8,964 nt of DNA from Janthinobacterium lividum (GTDB taxonomy: Bacteria > Pseudomonadota > Gammaproteobacteria > Burkholderiales > Burkholderiaceae_D): the NCBI GenBank assembly GCA_945864765.1, contig CAMBDR010000123.1:1-8964 (forward strand). The letters run 5' to 3'. A program made the translations under genes and the position numbers. The first letter of the stretch is position 1. Each line of letters starts with the position of its first letter. Under the pieces are notes generated by a model, which searched no databases, was not told where the DNA came from, and saw only the letters and a list, made by a program, of their open reading frames with translations. Of this stretch, positions 5,266 to 8,964 are shown piece by piece.

Positions 5266-7695
5266 ATGACTAAGTTGAGAAAGATCCAATTTGTGAAAAG
5301 TTATGGCGTTCCTGCCATAGAAGTGAAGGAAGAGTTTCCGCAAACGGTTACGGATCATTTTAGCTTGAATTCGCCTGTGGGTGTGGTGATGGATCACCAC
5401 CACAATGTCTGGGTTTGCGATGTGGGTAATAACCGGATAGTGATTTTGTCGCCGGATCTGGATCAACTGCTGGGCGTGATCAAGTGCCCGCTGGAGTCGA
5501 TCGCGGCCGATGACGAATCGGACATCCATCAATTGATTATGCCCTTTCACGTCTGCCCACATCCTGAAAAAAAATGGATGTATGTCACTGAAATTGGCAA
5601 TCAGCGTATTTTGGTGTTTGAATACGGCATGGATCAGTTGGAGGGCAGCGGCCATTACGCGCATTGTGTGCGCGCCTTTGATGATGAAATCGTGGTCGAT
5701 GAAATCAGTGCGGCCAATCTGGATCGTTTATGGGAAGTGGGCCGCGACAAAGTGTTGGGCGGCACCAAAAAGAATTGCTATAACGGTATTACGGTAATCC
5801 GCGATGCCAGCTCGCCCACCGGCTGGTGTGTGTATGCGGCTGATGAATTTTATCAGCCGGTGATTCATGCCGATCAGGCACCGGGTTCTGCCAGTTCTTT
5901 GCATATTCGGCTGGACCGTAGCCGGGTGGTGCGCTTTACCGACCATGGCGATTACCTCTCGCACTTTCGTGGCGTGCAGGTGGCGGATGGATCGCGCATC
6001 CATAACCTGTTGTGGCCACAAGGTTTGTGTACCGATAGCCAGGGCAACCTGTATGTTGCCAACACGGGTAAAGATGAAATTATCAAATGCGACCCAACCA
6101 GCCCCATGGATGGGGATGAAAACCTGATCTTGCAAGACGATATAGCGCGCACCCAGTTCCACGCTTTGCATCATGACAAAGGCAATCACTACACCACATC
6201 GATGCGCAGTGTTTCGGTGATCGATGACAAGGTGTTTATTTCCGCCAGCAATACCATTACCGTCTATGACCGAAAAAACAATACACGCGGCTTGATTTTG
6301 GGTGAGTTTTCCACCCTGCAAGCCATGCAGTTGGGCGGATCATTGACCGACATTGCGTTTCAATCGGTGGGCAGCCTGGTGCTCTCTTGCCCTTACGAGA
6401 TTTGTAAAAGTGCCGAGCCGGACGTGTATTATTTGACCGAGCCATTCCTGTCAAAAGTGGTGAAGATCAAAATTGAGATGAGGCACGACCCGGGTTTGCG
6501 CGGGCAGGCGGCCCAGGTATTTCGCGCCCAAGGCTTGACCATGGATAGTTATGACTTTGTGACCAGTGCCAAAATCATTAAAAGCCTGGACAGCCGACGT
6601 GATCGGCGTGATGACAAGTTTAATGTGGCCTCGTGCGTTTTTGCGATTGAACCCCGGCATAAGCATCGCGAGGATATTTTCCGGCCAAAGCAGCCATTCG
6701 ACTTTGCCGTGCATCAAATGAACCATTGGCTCAGCGGCTGGACCGCTCTGATGGATATGCATTACAAATGGATCAATACCGCGCAGATGAAGCAGCCCTA
6801 TGTGCGCAAGTTGAAAAAGTTCGATTTGAACGAACGACAGTTATTTTGCGTCGATATGGGCAATTGGAAGCTCAAATCATTCCATGACGAACATTTCACA
6901 CGCTATAAACGCTTCCCCTTTGCGGGCACCATTTGTGTCGCCGTGTATTATCCGCGCAAACCTTTGCTGGGGCAATTGTGTGCCGATAAACCCTTGCTGC
7001 TGACGGTTAATACCTGTTTTGGCATTGTCACCATCATGCAATTTGATGAAATGAATCGTCTGGAGCAATACGGTTTGCCCTTTGGCTTATACCAAATGAA
7101 GGGGCCGCAGGGGATTGCGGTGACCGATGATGGCGAAGTCTATATCGCCGACCCGGTGGCGAACCGGGTTTGGAAATGGCGCATCTTGCAAAATGGCATG
7201 GTGGTGATGGTCGATTCCTTCACCGCACCGGAATTGCCGCCGGACGCCAATCAGGCTGCGGATGAGCTGCGCAAGGTGGTCGAGTTTTTGCCGACCTCGG
7301 TGGCGATTAGCCAAAAAAATCATTTATTCGTCTGTGATCAAGGCAATTCCACGATCCGGGTATTTGATAACAGCGGCCATGCCCTGTGCCATTTTGGTTA
7401 TGAAGGTTACTGGGATGGCAGCGAAAAAGAAGCCGACCATTTTTGCTTACCGACCAGTTTATGCATTCATGAAGATTTATTATTCGTCAATGACCTGGTG
7501 AACCGGGCGATTAAAATCTTCAGGATCAACGAAGACGGGGCCAAGATTCGTTTGCAGTATCTGCACGGCAAGCAGTTTTTCAATTTGCGCCCGGAGCATG
7601 GCGGTTTGTGGATGCCATTTTTTATCCATGCGGATGAAAAATACATTTACGTGCCTGATTCCACCTTCAATGTGATTAATGTGTATGCCTATTGA
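5266..7695 (+). CDS. Large NHL-repeat beta-propeller protein, function unknown
   Basis: An 809-residue protein with no signal peptide or membrane segment, so probably cytoplasmic. NHL-type repeats (hydrophobic-DxxGNxYVxDxGNxRIxxF pattern) are seen at about 38-62 (VMDHHHNVWVCDVGNNRIVIL), 103-119 (WMYVTEIGNQRILVFEY), 252-275 (GLCTDSQGNLYVANTGKDEIIKC), 616-638 (GIAVTDDGEVYIADPVANRVW), 678-701 (SVAISQKNHLFVCDQGNSTIRVF), 731-752 (SLCIHEDLLFVNDLVNRAIKIF) and 792-808 (YIYVPDSTFNVINVY). Weaker blades lie at 315-335 and 521-539. The pattern suggests two propellers, roughly 30-400 and 520-809, joined by a basic, non-repeat linker (440-520, with SRRDRRDDK and EPRHKHRED). NHL propellers bind proteins, RNA or small ligands, and some are lyases. 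No catalytic domain is fused here, so the partner is unknown. The gene stands alone on its strand, divergent from the liv operon and convergent with the HsdM-like gene. The repeat class is sure; the function is not. Confidence 0.85.
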   Translation: MTKLRKIQFVKSYGVPAIEVKEEFPQTVTDHFSLNSPVGVVMDHHHNVWVCDVGNNRIVILSPDLDQLLGVIKCPLESIAADDESDIHQLIMPFHVCPHPEKKWMYVTEIGNQRILVFEYGMDQLEGSGHYAHCVRAFDDEIVVDEISAANLDRLWEVGRDKVLGGTKKNCYNGITVIRDASSPTGWCVYAADEFYQPVIHADQAPGSASSLHIRLDRSRVVRFTDHGDYLSHFRGVQVADGSRIHNLLWPQGLCTDSQGNLYVANTGKDEIIKCDPTSPMDGDENLILQDDIARTQFHALHHDKGNHYTTSMRSVSVIDDKVFISASNTITVYDRKNNTRGLILGEFSTLQAMQLGGSLTDIAFQSVGSLVLSCPYEICKSAEPDVYYLTEPFLSKVVKIKIEMRHDPGLRGQAAQVFRAQGLTMDSYDFVTSAKIIKSLDSRRDRRDDKFNVASCVFAIEPRHKHREDIFRPKQPFDFAVHQMNHWLSGWTALMDMHYKWINTAQMKQPYVRKLKKFDLNERQLFCVDMGNWKLKSFHDEHFTRYKRFPFAGTICVAVYYPRKPLLGQLCADKPLLLTVNTCFGIVTIMQFDEMNRLEQYGLPFGLYQMKGPQGIAVTDDGEVYIADPVANRVWKWRILQNGMVVMVDSFTAPELPPDANQAADELRKVVEFLPTSVAISQKNHLFVCDQGNSTIRVFDNSGHALCHFGYEGYWDGSEKEADHFCLPTSLCIHEDLLFVNDLVNRAIKIFRINEDGAKIRLQYLHGKQFFNLRPEHGGLWMPFFIHADEKYIYVPDSTFNVINVYAY

Positions 7696-7717
7696 CCGCG
7701 CTGCAAATTGCGCAGCC

Positions 7718-7745
7718 AAAAAAAAGCCCACCGGGTTGGTGGGCT
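7718..7745 (-). terminator. Intrinsic terminator for the HsdM-like gene
   Basis: An 8-bp perfect stem, AGCCCACC (7725-7732) and GGTGGGCT (7738-7745), with a 5-nt loop. In the minus direction it is followed by a run of eight T (7725 down to 7718), the classic rho-independent form. It lies 125 nt after the HsdM-like stop codon. In the plus direction the stem is followed only by GAAATCTATTTTC, so termination of the NHL transcript (stop at 7695) would be weaker, although the stem lies within its 3' end. Confidence 0.88.
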
Positions 7746-7869
7746 GAAATCTATTTTCTTTGAGGAAGAATAGAGGAGACAGGCAGCATGATGCCTTGTT
7801 CAACCTCATTCGTCCAATTTATTGTTGCAATGACTGATATTGCTTTTGTGAATGTCTTCGTGGTGGCGG

Positions 7870-8964
7870 TCAGGAGTCCAGTGTCGCCAGTTGCTGTGTC
7901 ATTTTGTTTTGCAGCGCAAGCAAGGCTTGTTCCAGTTCGGCAATTTGTTGCCTTGCCTCTTGCAAATTACATGCCAGGGCTTTTTTGTGGGCAAACTGGT
8001 AGCGGGGCAAAGTCAGATCAAATTCGTTGGCGGCTATTTCGTCTGTGCTGGCGAGATAGCAGCCCTGGCCCTGAGTTTGGCGCGCATTCACATCGGCAAT
8101 GATTTGATCGATCTGGCTGGCGCTCATCAAGCACAAGTGTTTGTTGGGCGCGATGCCGACGCTGGCATCAATCATCAGCACATCGCGCACATGTGCGCGT
8201 GCGCCGCCTGCCTCACGTGCGCGGTCGAACAAGCACACCACCATGCCCACACGCGAATGCGGTAGAACATTGGGTGGCAACAAAATCACCGTATCCAACA
8301 GATTTTCCTCAATTAGCTGTTGGCGAATGCCATTTTCCGCACGCCCCCGAAACAACATGCCCTGGGTGGCAATGATGGCCAAACGGCCGCAACCGGGGCG
8401 GGTCATGGCCAGGCAATGGCAAATATAGGCATAATCAACCCGATGCCTGGGTGGCAGCCCGCGCCAAAAACGGCGATACGCATCCTGCGCGGCGCGCACG
8501 GGTAGCCATGGCATGTTGTCTTGCGCTGGATAGGCCAGCACCACATCAAATTGCTGCAATTGCGCCCCTTGTAATAATTGCGGCATGCGTAAGCAGTCGC
8601 CCTGTTTCATGATGGCGTCGTCTTGTTCATGCACCAGTAAATTCATGCGCGCAATGGCCAAAAGAGCGGGCACCGCTTCTTGCCCAAATAAAACCAATGG
8701 CACACCATGGGTGCTACTGGCCAATAATAAGCTGGCACTGGCGCATACCGGGTCTGCCACCTGCTCGCCGGGGCGGGGCTTAACCAAATGGTGCAACAGG
8801 CGCGCTATTTGGCGCGGGGTTTCGGGTGTGCTGTCATCTTCCAGGCTAAAGCGTTCAATCAAAAACAAAAATAAGGCCGGCCAGGCAGGCATGTTGGCGC
8901 GCATTTCCAGAAAGGCAAGAAACGAGAGAAAATGACGCAGACGCAGATTGCGCTCTGTACCACT
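7870..8964 (-). CDS. HsdM-like N6-adenine methyltransferase homologue with altered catalytic motifs (5' end outside window)
   Basis: The frame is open to the window edge: 20 more codons precede the first in-window ATG (8904), with no stop and no ribosome binding site. That ATG is therefore internal, and 364 residues of a longer protein are seen. Type I RM M-subunits are about 500 residues. Counting from codon 8904, the landmarks are TPETPRQIARLL (26-37, matching the family YTPRxVxxLL), FGQEAVPALLAIARMNLLVH (73-92), FDVVLA (119-124), RFWRGLPPRHRVDYAYICHCL (145-165), GRLAIIATQGMLFRGRAENGIRQQLIEENLLDTVILLPPNV (173-213), IDAS (245-248), DLTLPRY (296-302) and a C-terminal coiled coil (313-343). 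The scaffold is clearly HsdM. However, motif I reads DPVCASAS where DPxCGSGG is expected (51-58), and motif IV reads AYPAQ in place of ANPPF (124-128). SAM binding and methyl transfer are therefore doubtful. No hsdS or hsdR follows. Confidence 0.85.
   Translation of the reverse strand, partial: SGTERNLRLRHFLSFLAFLEMRANMPAWPALFLFLIERFSLEDDSTPETPRQIARLLHHLVKPRPGEQVADPVCASASLLLASSTHGVPLVLFGQEAVPALLAIARMNLLVHEQDDAIMKQGDCLRMPQLLQGAQLQQFDVVLAYPAQDNMPWLPVRAAQDAYRRFWRGLPPRHRVDYAYICHCLAMTRPGCGRLAIIATQGMLFRGRAENGIRQQLIEENLLDTVILLPPNVLPHSRVGMVVCLFDRAREAGGARAHVRDVLMIDASVGIAPNKHLCLMSASQIDQIIADVNARQTQGQGCYLASTDEIAANEFDLTLPRYQFAHKKALACNLQEARQQIAELEQALLALQNKMTQQLATLDS

Noticed and set aside
5245..5664. Minus-strand open frame of 139 codons opposite the start of the NHL gene
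   Set aside because: It is a shadow of the plus-strand gene: no ribosome binding site, no family, and the plus frame has clear NHL repeats.
5728..6321. Minus-strand open frame of 197 codons inside the NHL gene
   Set aside because: It lies wholly opposite repeat-bearing coding sequence and shows no recognisable domain.
7700..7716. GCTGC/GCAGC stem right after the NHL stop codon as a plus-strand terminator
   Set aside because: The stem has only 5 bp and is followed by a run of A, not T, in the plus direction.
7852..8265. Plus-strand open frame opposite the HsdM-like gene
   Set aside because: It overlaps conserved HsdM sequence on the other strand and has no convincing ribosome binding site or domain.
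8902..8904. ATG at 8904 as the start of the HsdM-like gene
   Set aside because: The frame stays open for 20 more codons to the window edge, no ribosome binding site precedes the ATG, and the family has a longer N-terminal part.
1..8964. CRISPR array, tRNA or rRNA gene, insertion sequence, attachment site
   Set aside because: I saw no regularly spaced repeats, cloverleaf, transposase or terminal inverted repeats on either strand by eye.

Overview
The window (about 9 kb, mid-GC) looks like chromosomal DNA from a betaproteobacterium, probably of the Burkholderiales type. I base this on the kind of branched-chain amino acid (Liv/HAAT) transporter genes present: a LivM starting MFYRETGQFK, a periplasmic binding protein with the EECETEY motif, and a LivF ending in a basic KSFRDMKFYRRRKRW tail. 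These are interleaved with a PaaK-like acyl-CoA ligase and a small exported Cache-domain protein. The assignment rests on remembered family resemblance, not on a search.

Left half (1-4847, all minus strand, transcribed from high to low coordinates). One probable operon reads livM-like permease, substrate-binding protein, livF-like ATPase, PaaK-like CoA ligase, Cache-domain protein (cut by the window start). Together these suggest import of a small carboxylate (amino acid, aromatic acid or similar), with CoA activation in the cytoplasm by the ligase. The usual partners LivH (second permease) and LivG (second ATPase) are absent, because livM is the first gene and is followed upstream by a divergent unrelated gene. 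The gap between the binding-protein gene and livF holds a 9-bp stem-loop, an imperfect tandem duplication and four 10-bp tandem units that run over the stop codon.

Middle (4848-5265). This divergent intergenic region of about 420 bp has one short open frame that may be a coding remnant, and a possible promoter with a clear ribosome binding site for the plus-strand gene.

Right half. A large 809-residue NHL-repeat protein without signal peptide (5266-7695, plus) converges on a minus-strand gene (7870 to the window end) encoding the C-terminal part of a type I restriction-modification M-subunit (HsdM-like) protein. Its scaffold is well conserved, but both the SAM-binding motif I and the catalytic NPPF motif IV are replaced. 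It is the last gene of its transcription unit, with no hsdS or hsdR after it, and ends at a strong intrinsic terminator oriented for the minus strand. The most unusual content of the window is this apparently catalytically dead methylase homologue beside a large cytoplasmic beta-propeller protein of unknown function. A functional link between the two is not shown by the sequence.
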